A DNA stretch of 15,977 bases from UBA6921 sp031363085 (GTDB taxonomy: Bacteria; Pseudomonadota; Gammaproteobacteria; SG8-11). The position numbers were made by a program, and so were the translations under genes. Positions 7,292 to 14,050 of this stretch are shown here, piece after piece. Each line of letters begins with the position of its first letter. Within the stretch, counting starts at the first letter, position 1. The notes below the pieces were generated by a model. It did not search any database. It was not told the origin of the DNA and saw only the letters and a list, made by a program, of their open reading frames with translations. The DNA lies in NCBI GenBank assembly GCA_031363085.1, contig JANLTU010000140.1, forward strand, positions 1-15,977. The letters are read 5' to 3'.

Positions 7292-8311
7292 CTACTTTGA
7301 TTCATTTAACCATCCCGCCGCGCGTTTGGCGAAGTAGGTAAGAATGCCATCGGCACCGGCGCGTTTAAATGCCAGCAGCGACTCCAATACCACGGCGCGT
7401 TCGTCCAACCAGCCGTTTTGCGCAGCGGCCATCAGCATCGCGTATTCGCCGCTGACTTGATAAACAAAAGTCGGTGCACCGAATTGGTCTTTGACGCGGC
7501 GCACAATGTCAAGATAGGGCATGCCGGGTTTGACCATGATCATGTCCGCGCCTTCGTCCAAATCGAGCGCGACTTCGCGCAGCGCTTCGTCGCTGTTGGC
7601 GGGGTCTTGCTGGTAAGTGGTTTTGTTGCCTTTGCCCAGGTTGCCGGCGGAGCCGACCGCATCGCGAAACGGGCCGTAAAAGCTCGATGCGTATTTGGCG
7701 GAGTAAGCGAGGATGCGGGTGTGTATGTATCCCGCAGTTTCGAGTGCGTCGCGAATCGCGCCGATGCGGCCGTCCATCATGTCGGACGGCGCCACGATAT
7801 CTGCGCCCGCTTGCGCGTGCGACAGCGCCTGCTGCACCAACACCGCAACGGTTTCGTCGTTTAGCACATAGCCGCCGGCGTCGATGAGGCCGTCCTGACC
7901 GTGGGTGGTGTAGGGGTCGAGCGCGATGTCGGTGATGACGCCAAGCTCTGGCACGTTTTGTTTCAGCGCGCGCACGGCGCGTTGCGCCAAGCCTTCCGGG
8001 TTAAACGCTTCGCGCGCGTCCAGCGATTTTTTTTCGCTGGTCACCACCGGGAACAACGCCACCGCCGGCACGCCCAAGTCGACCAGTTGCGCTGCTTCTT
8101 TTAGCAGCTCGTCGATGGTCACGCGCTCGATGCCGGGCATGGACGGAATCGGCACGCGCTGGCGCTGGCCTTCCATGACGAACACCGGATAAATGAAATC
8201 GTCGGCGCTCAGATGCGACTCGCGCATCAGGCGACGCGAGAAATCGTCGCGGCGCATACGGCGCGGTCGCACGCGCGGGAAGCCACCCTTGCCGGTGTCT
8301 AGTTTCATCAC
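7292..8311 (-). CDS. hemB: Delta-aminolevulinic acid dehydratase (porphobilinogen synthase)
   Basis: A 339-residue cytoplasmic enzyme condensing two 5-aminolevulinate molecules to porphobilinogen, the first common step of heme and other tetrapyrroles. The two active-site lysines are present: K206 in YSAKYASSFYGPFR, and K261 in MVKPGMPYLD, which forms the Schiff base. The metal loop TDIALDPYTTHGQDG (127-141) has Asp where zinc enzymes have Cys, so this is the Mg/K-type HemB known from Pseudomonas. The N-terminal arm (1-35, RPRRMRRDDFSRRL) fits the octameric family. Start is GTG at 8311 (GAGG 7 nt upstream) or the adjacent ATG at 8308 (10 nt); the sequence does not decide. It lies downstream of adk on the same strand, with a structured 160-bp gap. 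Confidence 0.97.
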   Translation of the reverse strand: MMKLDTGKGGFPRVRPRRMRRDDFSRRLMRESHLSADDFIYPVFVMEGQRQRVPIPSMPGIERVTIDELLKEAAQLVDLGVPAVALFPVVTSEKKSLDAREAFNPEGLAQRAVRALKQNVPELGVITDIALDPYTTHGQDGLIDAGGYVLNDETVAVLVQQALSHAQAGADIVAPSDMMDGRIGAIRDALETAGYIHTRILAYSAKYASSFYGPFRDAVGSAGNLGKGNKTTYQQDPANSDEALREVALDLDEGADMIMVKPGMPYLDIVRRVKDQFGAPTFVYQVSGEYAMLMAAAQNGWLDERAVVLESLLAFKRAGADGILTYFAKRAAGWLNESK

Positions 8312-8340
8312 GGGAAAACCTCTGAAGAATTTAGGAGCAT

Positions 8341-8386
8341 CGTTTGATCATAAACGAGCAGGCGCTAAACCCGAAGGCCCAGCGCC
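8341..8386 (-). other. Tandem hairpins in the adk-hemB gap, one with a UUCG loop
   Basis: On the minus strand, 8386-8376 pairs with 8371-8361 as an 11-bp stem (eight Watson-Crick, three G-U pairs) closed by a C(UUCG)G tetraloop. Immediately after it, 8356-8352 and 8345-8341 (CGTTT/AAACG) form a 5-bp stem with a 6-nt loop. There is no U-run after either stem, so a classical intrinsic terminator for adk is not supported. It may be a processing or stabilising structure in the hemB leader. Confidence 0.4.
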
Positions 8387-8471
8387 CGTCGCCCCTCCCT
8401 GCAAACGTAGAATTACTGCACTTTAAAATTCTGGTGGCGGGGTGGTTATTTGGACGCAGTTTTTAGAGTAG

Positions 8472-9623
8472 TTATTTACCTAGCTTGCCTTTTTTTACTG
8501 CCGCCTTGGTCTTGGCCATACTTTTTTTGGCCAGTGCTTTTTTCGCGGCGACTTTTTTCGGTGCAGCTTTTTTCTTGGCGGTTGGCTTTGCAACGGCCTT
8601 TTTCACCGGCGCCTTTTTCACAGCTTTCACTATCGCCTTTTTCGGAATGGTTTTTTTCATAACGGCCTTCTTTAGCGCTGCCTTTTTCTTCGGAACGGCT
8701 TGCTTTTTAGTGGCGGCTTTTTTGGCCGGTGCTTTTTTCATCGCTGCTGGTTTAGGCGCGGCCCGCTTTTTTGCAGCAGCGGTTTTCGGCGCCGGTTTCG
8801 CGGCAGGCTTGGTCATTGGCGTCTTCATCTCCGGCCTTTTTACGACTGGTTTAGCTGCAAATACTGCCGCAGCGGTACGCGCGATCTCCGCTTGACGCTC
8901 CGCCGTTTTCATCACCTTTTCCTGCGGGATACTGACGTCATGCTGTGCAAACATGGTATCGATCACGCCTTGTTCGGGCAGTTCGTCGACGACCTTGCAG
9001 ACATCATTGAAGATGTCTTGAATTTCACCCACACCCTGCACCGTGCGCAGTTTATTTTGATTGCGATAATACGCGATCAGCGGCGTAGTTTGCGCCTCGT
9101 AGACGCGCAGCCGGTTACCGATGGTTTCTTCGTTGTCGTCGGAGCGGTGATGCAGATTGCCGCCGCAGCGGTCACAGCGGTCGGCAAGACGCGACGGTGA
9201 GCTATAAATGTTGAACAGCGTGCCGCAAGACACGCAAGTGCGACGGCCGGTGATGCGTTGAATCAAGATGTCAAAATCAACCGCGATGAGAATGGCGGAG
9301 TCCAGTGGGCGTTTGATTTTCGCCAGCATCGAGTCCAGCGCCTGGGCTTGCATCATATTGCGCGGAAAGCCGTCGAGGATGAAGCCGTCTTGGGTGTCGG
9401 GTTTCGACATGCGGTCGCGGATCATTTCCAGAACCACTTGGTCCGGCACCAATTGGCCCGCGTCGAGCGCAGATTTAGCCAACACGCCGGTCGGAGTTTT
9501 TGCATCCACAGCCGCGCGTAATAAATCGCCGGTAGAGATTTGCGGAATTTTGTATTTCTCGGCGAGACGTTTGGCTTGGGTTCCTTTACCGGAACCAGGC
9601 GCACCAAGTAGTACGATTCTCAT
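8472..9623 (-). CDS. adk: Adenylate kinase (zinc-lid) fused to histone H1-like Lys/Ala tail
   Basis: A 383-residue protein: residues 1-222 are a complete adenylate kinase (ATP + AMP to 2 ADP). It has the P-loop GAPGSGKGTQ (7-16), the AMP site STGDLLR (30-36) and DGFPRN (84-89), and the long LID with four cysteines (C130, C133, C150, C153) that bind zinc in other species. After a linker, residues 256-383 are nearly only Lys, Ala, Pro, Val and Met in AAKK/PKKA-like repeats with no acidic residue beyond E265, like the C-terminal tails of AlgP and histone H1-like proteins. Normal Adk has about 215 residues. The frame is open to 9764, but the ATG at 9623 begins the conserved MRIVLLG. Nothing suggests a sequencing join. 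The tail may bind DNA, RNA or polyphosphate (inference). Confidence 0.93.
   Translation of the reverse strand: MRIVLLGAPGSGKGTQAKRLAEKYKIPQISTGDLLRAAVDAKTPTGVLAKSALDAGQLVPDQVVLEMIRDRMSKPDTQDGFILDGFPRNMMQAQALDSMLAKIKRPLDSAILIAVDFDILIQRITGRRTCVSCGTLFNIYSSPSRLADRCDRCGGNLHHRSDDNEETIGNRLRVYEAQTTPLIAYYRNQNKLRTVQGVGEIQDIFNDVCKVVDELPEQGVIDTMFAQHDVSIPQEKVMKTAERQAEIARTAAAVFAAKPVVKRPEMKTPMTKPAAKPAPKTAAAKKRAAPKPAAMKKAPAKKAATKKQAVPKKKAALKKAVMKKTIPKKAIVKAVKKAPVKKAVAKPTAKKKAAPKKVAAKKALAKKSMAKTKAAVKKGKLGK
8910..8930 (-). promoter_or_regulatory. Internal ribosome site and ATG inside adk
   Basis: AGGAAAAGG immediately precedes an in-frame ATG at 8912 (M238 of the fusion), with AGGA 7 nt from the ATG. This spacing is better than at the main start (9623), where GGAG lies about 12 nt away. 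Initiation here would give a free 146-residue basic, H1-like protein ending at 8472. The match could be coincidental, since the codons encode QEK. Confidence 0.4.
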
Positions 9624-9662
9624 TGTCGCGGTCCACTCCCATGGCTTGATTTTGTATGCCGA

Positions 9663-9691
9663 ACTATGCATTGATCCCCGGGTTCGGTCAA
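9663..9691 (-). promoter_or_regulatory. Probable sigma70-type promoter of adk
   Basis: On the minus strand TTGACC (9691-9686) and CATAGT (9668-9663) are spaced by exactly 17 bp. Transcription would begin near 9656, leaving a leader of about 33 nt before the adk ATG at 9623. The -35 matches at 5 of 6 positions and the -10 at 4 of 6. I see no equally good promoter for the divergent pfp gene. Confidence 0.5.
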
Positions 9692-9782
9692 TGCCATCAT
9701 CAGCGATTTCAGCTTCTCGCCGGCGGCGAGCTAGAGTAATAGTAGCCGGTTTCTTGGTGAGCACAATTTACGGGAGCAACAC

Positions 9783-11048
9783 ATGGCAAAGAAGAATGCT
9801 TTTTACGCACAGTCGGGTGGAGTTACTGCGGTGATTAACGCGTCGGCCTGCGGAGTGATCGAGACCGCGCGCAAACACAAAGACAAAATCGGCAAGGTCT
9901 ACGCCGGACGCAACGGCATCATCGGCGCGTTAACCGAAGACTTAATCGACACCAGCAAAGAATCGGCCACCTTCATCAAGGCGCTGCGTCACACGCCGTC
10001 GGGCGCATTTGGGTCGTGCCGCTACAAACTCAAAAGCCTGGAGCAAAACCGGCGCGAGTACGAACGCCTGATCGAAGTATTCAAGGCGCACAACATCGGA
10101 TATTTTTTTTACAACGGCGGCGGCGACTCGGCCGACACCTGCCTGAAAGTGTCACAACTCGCCGAGACCATGGGCTACCCGATCCAGGCGGTGCACGTGC
10201 CCAAGACCGTCGACAACGATTTGCCGATCACCGACAACTGCCCCGGCTTCGGCTCGGTGGCCAAATACATCGCGGTGTCGACGCGCGAAGCGAGCTTCGA
10301 CGTGGCGAGCATGGCAAAAACCTCAACCAAGGTGTTTGTGCTGGAAGTCATGGGCCGGCACGCCGGTTGGATCGCCGCCGCCGGTGGCATGGCGTCAAGT
10401 AAAGATATTGAAATTCCGATTGTCATTTTGTTTCCCGAGATCGCGTTCGAGCGCGCCAAGTTCATCGCCAAAGTCGATGGGCTGGTGAAGCAGCACGGTT
10501 ATTGCTCGGTGGTGGTGTCGGAGGGCGTGCACGGCGCAGATGGAAAATTCCTGTCCGACCAAGGTCTGCGCGATGCGTTTGGCCACGCGCAGCTCGGCGG
10601 CGCGGCGCCGGTGATCGCGTCGATGATCAAGGAAGATTTAAATTTAAAATACCACTGGGCGGTCGCCGACTACCTGCAACGCGCCGCACGCCACATCGCG
10701 TCCAAGTCCGATGTCGAGCAAGCCTACGCCACCGGCAAAGCCGCCGTGGAGTTCGCACTCAAAGGTCACAACGCCGTCATGCCCGCGATCACGCGCGTGT
10801 CTAACCAGCCGTACAAGTGGAAAATCGAAATGGCACCGCTGGCCAAAGTCGCCAATGTTGAAAAAATGATGCCGCGCGATTTCATCACCGACGACGGCTT
10901 CGGCATCACGCAGAAATGCCGCGACTATCTCGCGCCGTTGATCAAGGGCGAAGACTATCCGCCCTACAAAGACGGCCTGCCGCAATACGTGCGCCTGAAG
11001 AACGTGGCGGTAGCGAAGAAGCTGGATGAGTTTGTAATGAGCAAGTAA
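9783..11048 (+). CDS. pfp: Pyrophosphate-dependent 6-phosphofructokinase
   Basis: A 421-residue phosphofructokinase that uses pyrophosphate instead of ATP to phosphorylate fructose 6-phosphate reversibly in cytoplasmic glycolysis and gluconeogenesis. The PPi type is supported by PKTVDND (140-146), where K141 replaces the Gly of ATP enzymes (PGTIDND) next to catalytic D144. It is also supported by NGGGDSADT (111-119), which differs from the GGDGS of ATP enzymes. MGRHAGW (190-196) binds the sugar phosphate. The length exceeds that of bacterial ATP-PFK (about 320) and fits the group found in methanotrophs and some other gammaproteobacteria, some of which also use sedoheptulose 7-phosphate. The ATG has GGGAG 6 nt upstream. 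The gene is divergent from adk (159 bp apart) and ends in a strong terminator. Confidence 0.95.
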   Translation: MAKKNAFYAQSGGVTAVINASACGVIETARKHKDKIGKVYAGRNGIIGALTEDLIDTSKESATFIKALRHTPSGAFGSCRYKLKSLEQNRREYERLIEVFKAHNIGYFFYNGGGDSADTCLKVSQLAETMGYPIQAVHVPKTVDNDLPITDNCPGFGSVAKYIAVSTREASFDVASMAKTSTKVFVLEVMGRHAGWIAAAGGMASSKDIEIPIVILFPEIAFERAKFIAKVDGLVKQHGYCSVVVSEGVHGADGKFLSDQGLRDAFGHAQLGGAAPVIASMIKEDLNLKYHWAVADYLQRAARHIASKSDVEQAYATGKAAVEFALKGHNAVMPAITRVSNQPYKWKIEMAPLAKVANVEKMMPRDFITDDGFGITQKCRDYLAPLIKGEDYPPYKDGLPQYVRLKNVAVAKKLDEFVMSK

Positions 11049-11062
11049 CCGTCCTGCACAGA

Positions 11063-11105
11063 CCATGAAATTTGAATGCGGCGCGTTCGAATTTCATGGC
11101 TTTTT
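11063..11105 (+). terminator. Intrinsic terminator of pfp
   Basis: Positions 11063-11079 and 11083-11099 form a 17-bp stem (two G-T pairs, no mismatch) with a 3-nt loop, followed by CTTTTT (11100-11105). It begins 14 bp after the pfp stop and is the strongest terminator in the window. The opposite strand has no T-run, so it should act on pfp only. Confidence 0.9.
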
Positions 11106-11137
11106 CCGCTTCCGCCAGACATGAGAATTATAAAATA

Positions 11138-13582
11138 TCAAGTCTGAGCGCTTATACGTCCGAGAATGCGTTGGCGGCGCCGAAACATGCGGCGCCCATG
11201 AGTAAGCAGTGCAACGAATCCAAACATAACGATCCACGGGAGATCCAGTCCACCGAGAAATGTGCGGCGAAACCAGCTTTTCTTCTCCTCACTCGTTGGC
11301 GCTGGCATCTGCCACATAATCGACATGCCGTTGTTGAGTTGTAGACTGTCTATGTTGACGTAAAACTCACGCGCGATCCCGGCAGTGCTCTGAATACCGA
11401 TCCTCGCACTTGCGCCGTGATCGAATGCTGGCACGCCAAACATGACGTCGGCGTAGTTAAATAACGCGTTTGTGTTGCCCTCGAATAATACCAGTTGAAA
11501 AGTTACCGTTCCGGAGCCGGGGCGGAGCCCGTAATGCTCAAAGTTCCGCCACTCGATCATGAGCTCACGTTGCGGTGCAGCACCACGTACCACCCAATAC
11601 ACTCGACCACTTGCACCGGGGGAGAGGTCGTCCCAGAACGGCGCGATGACCGCATCGAACCCGCGCACTGGCAAAGGAAAGTTAAACCACGTAGAAAATA
11701 CACTATACGCCGCAGCTTCATCAGCGGTTGGAATGACATAGCCGTTGCCCGAGATAGCTAAAAACTGGAACGGCTCCTCGCGATCACCGATGCGTAATGG
11801 GAATGGCAAGGGCATCACATGCATGCTCTCTTCACCAAGAAATACCTCATGTGCGCCTGTCGAAAGATCACGCCACTGGCCGCTTGTCGTGGTCGGTGGC
11901 TCGTAATTGCGTGCGAAAGTCACGTTGACATGGTCACCGTCTGGGAACTCCAGGGTTATCGGATCGACCTGATCTTGGGGTATGGACAACTGTCCGGCAA
12001 ATACTCCGTCACCCGCCACACTATCGCCGTTCGCGCCATCGTCGGCCAGCACCAGCGTTTGCCCAGTTTCAGCGACGACGACACGCGGTGCAGTGCCGGC
12101 GTGGTCGCACACAATACTCAGCGCGCTCAAATCCAGCGTCTGCGCGGCGCCGTAATTTAAAATCACCGTATCGGAATGTGGGCTGAGGCGATGCACCACG
12201 TTCTGGCCCACGCAGGTCAGCGCGCCGCGACCGCCGTCGCCGGCCGCCAGGAGCCGCCGCCCGCTGATGGTGAAATGCATTGAATCCACAACTTCACCGC
12301 CGGCCAGCAGCAGGTTTTTAAGCTTGATCCAATCACGACTCATGTTTTGCGCCTTCAAGAGTCCCAAGACACCCACCACGTGCGGGGCAGCCATAGATGT
12401 GCCGCTGTGAACTTGATATTTGTTGCCGGGCGTCGTGCTTAATATGTCAACACCAGGAGCGGAGATGTGCACGGTGGTTCTGCCGTAGTTCGAAAACTGG
12501 GCTTTATGATTGGTGTCGTCGATGGCGGCAACAGCGATGACATTAGGCAATGCATAATTTGCAGGATAGGTGAGGGTCTTGTCGTTATCAAACGCTTCAT
12601 TGCCAGCAGCAGCCACAAACAGAATTCCCGCGTCCTTTTGGCGCGCGATAGCGTCTTGCAGCGCCTGTGACGGCCCGCCGTTCCAGCCCCAAGAATTGTT
12701 GGTGGCAACGATATTGATACCGTGTTTAGTCTTGAGATCGTAGAGATAGTCGAGACACTTTACCGCTCCGGATACAAAGGCGCTGAGCGAGTCTGCATCA
12801 AATAAGCTACATGCGACGATCTTTGCACTCCAATTTATTCCGGTGACGCCAATATTGTTGTTCCCTTGCGCGGCGATGGTTCCGGATACATGAGTGCCAT
12901 GTCCGTAAGCATCCATCGGGTCGCCGCTGCCGGTGACGGTGTTGATGCCATGGACATCATCGATATAGCCATTGCCGTCGTCGTCAATACCATTGCCGGC
13001 AATCTCACCCGGATTGACCCACATATTCGCCGCCAAGTCAGGGTGCGTGTAATCCACACCGGTATCGACGATGCCGATATAGACATCGGGCCGTCCAGTG
13101 GTGATGTCCCAGGCGCGCGCCGCATTGATGTCGGCACCGGATAACGCGTTGTTCAACCCGATATTGCGCAACGCCCACTGCTCGGAAAATTTCGGATCGT
13201 TCGGTAGCGTTTCATAGAACTTCAAGCGGTAATCCGGTTCAGCGTAGACAACGTTTGGGTCGCGCTGGTAGGCACGCAGCGTCGCGCCGAGCGTTGCCGG
13301 CGATGTGATACGCACCACCTGCAGCCCGCTCACGGCACCTGACTCATTGACAACGCGTGCGTTGAGTTTTTTGTTTAGCGCCTGACGCTGCCTTGGATTG
13401 CCGGTGTCCTTGAACTTGACCAGGATGCGGTCGGACGCGAATTCGGAATGCACCGCAGAAGATTGACCCGCGATAGTGGTCGGGTCGGCCAAAACCGCAA
13501 ACGCCGCGTTTTGACTACAGGACAGCACCACCACTGTGGCTGAAAAAATTTTGACGTGTTGCAACAAAACTTGCTTGAACAT
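11138..13582 (-). CDS. Secreted subtilisin-like serine protease (S8) with C-terminal anchor
   Basis: An 814-residue exported protease. Residues 1-29 are a signal peptide (cleavage likely after AFA). About 50-120 is an I9-like propeptide (DRILVKFKD to VVYAEPDYRL). The S8 domain (about 150-440) has D173 (IVDTGVD), H228 (GHGTHVSG), oxyanion N328 (AAAGNE) and S396 (SGTSMAAPH), so it should be active. A likely Ca2+ loop, GIDDDGNGYIDD, lies at 198-209. Residues about 500-560 form a small beta domain; about 590-760 resemble nidogen-like C-terminal modules (APFWDDL, MIEWRNFEHYG, IGIQSTAG). GG (777-778), a hydrophobic segment (about 779-795) and an Arg-rich end (RRMFRRRQR) suggest membrane anchoring or a sorting signal. 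GGAGG lies just before the ATG. It is divergent from the lipoprotein gene. Confidence 0.95.
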   Translation of the reverse strand: MFKQVLLQHVKIFSATVVVLSCSQNAAFAVLADPTTIAGQSSAVHSEFASDRILVKFKDTGNPRQRQALNKKLNARVVNESGAVSGLQVVRITSPATLGATLRAYQRDPNVVYAEPDYRLKFYETLPNDPKFSEQWALRNIGLNNALSGADINAARAWDITTGRPDVYIGIVDTGVDYTHPDLAANMWVNPGEIAGNGIDDDGNGYIDDVHGINTVTGSGDPMDAYGHGTHVSGTIAAQGNNNIGVTGINWSAKIVACSLFDADSLSAFVSGAVKCLDYLYDLKTKHGINIVATNNSWGWNGGPSQALQDAIARQKDAGILFVAAAGNEAFDNDKTLTYPANYALPNVIAVAAIDDTNHKAQFSNYGRTTVHISAPGVDILSTTPGNKYQVHSGTSMAAPHVVGVLGLLKAQNMSRDWIKLKNLLLAGGEVVDSMHFTISGRRLLAAGDGGRGALTCVGQNVVHRLSPHSDTVILNYGAAQTLDLSALSIVCDHAGTAPRVVVAETGQTLVLADDGANGDSVAGDGVFAGQLSIPQDQVDPITLEFPDGDHVNVTFARNYEPPTTTSGQWRDLSTGAHEVFLGEESMHVMPLPFPLRIGDREEPFQFLAISGNGYVIPTADEAAAYSVFSTWFNFPLPVRGFDAVIAPFWDDLSPGASGRVYWVVRGAAPQRELMIEWRNFEHYGLRPGSGTVTFQLVLFEGNTNALFNYADVMFGVPAFDHGASARIGIQSTAGIAREFYVNIDSLQLNNGMSIMWQMPAPTSEEKKSWFRRTFLGGLDLPWIVMFGFVALLTHGRRMFRRRQRILGRISAQT

Positions 13583-13621
13583 AGCACCCTCCTTGGTATG
13601 TAAGTGTTGAATAAACCAGAC

Positions 13622-13646
13622 TCGACCGGATCATGCTTCCGGTCGA
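13622..13646 (-). other. Perfect 9-bp hairpin in the protease mRNA leader
   Basis: TCGACCGGA (13622-13630) and TCCGGTCGA (13638-13646) are exact inverted repeats with a 7-nt loop, about 40-64 bp upstream of the protease ATG. A competing stem (GACAG/CTGTC) overlaps its outer edge at about 13644-13662. It could be an operator or a 5' UTR structure. No U-run follows, so attenuation is not supported. Confidence 0.45.
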
Positions 13647-14015
13647 CAGCATCCGACACTGTCACAGGCAAGATACCATGCCGGCGCCGCATTGCTATGC
13701 ACTATGCCGCTTGAAATCAACCTGCTTTCCAGTCAGCAAATTCCTTCCCTGCATCGACAATCGCGCACCTCAATACTGAAAAATTCCTGTTGCTGCTTGC
13801 CTCCATAACGGCGGATGAAATGACTACGTGCGCTGCGATTACGCCCCGGCACATCGTGTTGTTGTATTGTCGCGACAGTCACCTTGCAACTTAAACCAAT
13901 ATTAAATAGCGCCAAAAAAACTGGCGCATTGAGTGTGTGTGGAATGATGTGAGTGAATTTTTTCGCGTGCTAACATCGGAACTGACAGTACACAGATCGA
14001 CCACGTATTCTTTAC

Positions 14016-14029
14016 TGTGAAATTTCACA
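14016..14029. promoter_or_regulatory. 14-bp perfect palindrome TGTGAAATTTCACA
   Basis: The site lies 22 bp upstream of the lipoprotein ATG. Its half-sites TGTGA and TCACA are those of CRP-family regulators, but the spacing is 4 bp rather than the 6 bp of classical CRP sites. It may be an operator for a CRP/FNR-family or other dimeric regulator. Confidence 0.4.
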
Positions 14030-14050
14030 AACACGGATGAGGGGCATATC

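Larger units (their letters stand above)
13583..14050. other. 468-bp divergent intergenic region with regulatory structure
   Basis: This gap separates the protease (-) from the lipoprotein (+), and I find no convincing gene in it. It holds a 9-bp perfect hairpin in the protease leader (13622-13646). A 6-bp stem with an A-rich loop lies at 13909-13927 (GCGCCA/TGGCGC). A 14-bp perfect palindrome (14016-14029) lies just before the lipoprotein ribosome site. Promoters for both genes must lie here, but none is clear enough to call. Confidence 0.6.

Noticed and set aside
8485..8895. 136-aa very hydrophobic frame on the plus strand (Phe/Ala-rich)
   Set aside because: It is the exact antisense of the Lys/Ala codons of the adk tail (AAA/AAG read as Phe/Leu). 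There is no ribosome site, and the minus-strand frame is continuous with Adk.
9465..9764. Longer 430-aa version of Adk starting at 9764
   Set aside because: The extra 47 residues have no family similarity and would cover the adk promoter (9663-9691); the conserved Adk start is at 9623.
11117..11147. Imperfect hairpin after the protease stop (CAGACTTGA/TCATGTCTG)
   Set aside because: It has a mismatch, a long AT-rich loop and no T-run after the stem; too weak to call a terminator.
13490..13582. Possible lipobox (VLSC) in the protease signal peptide
   Set aside because: Leu at -2 is unusual, and a standard AxA cleavage site (AFA) follows a few residues later, so a normal signal peptidase I substrate is more likely.
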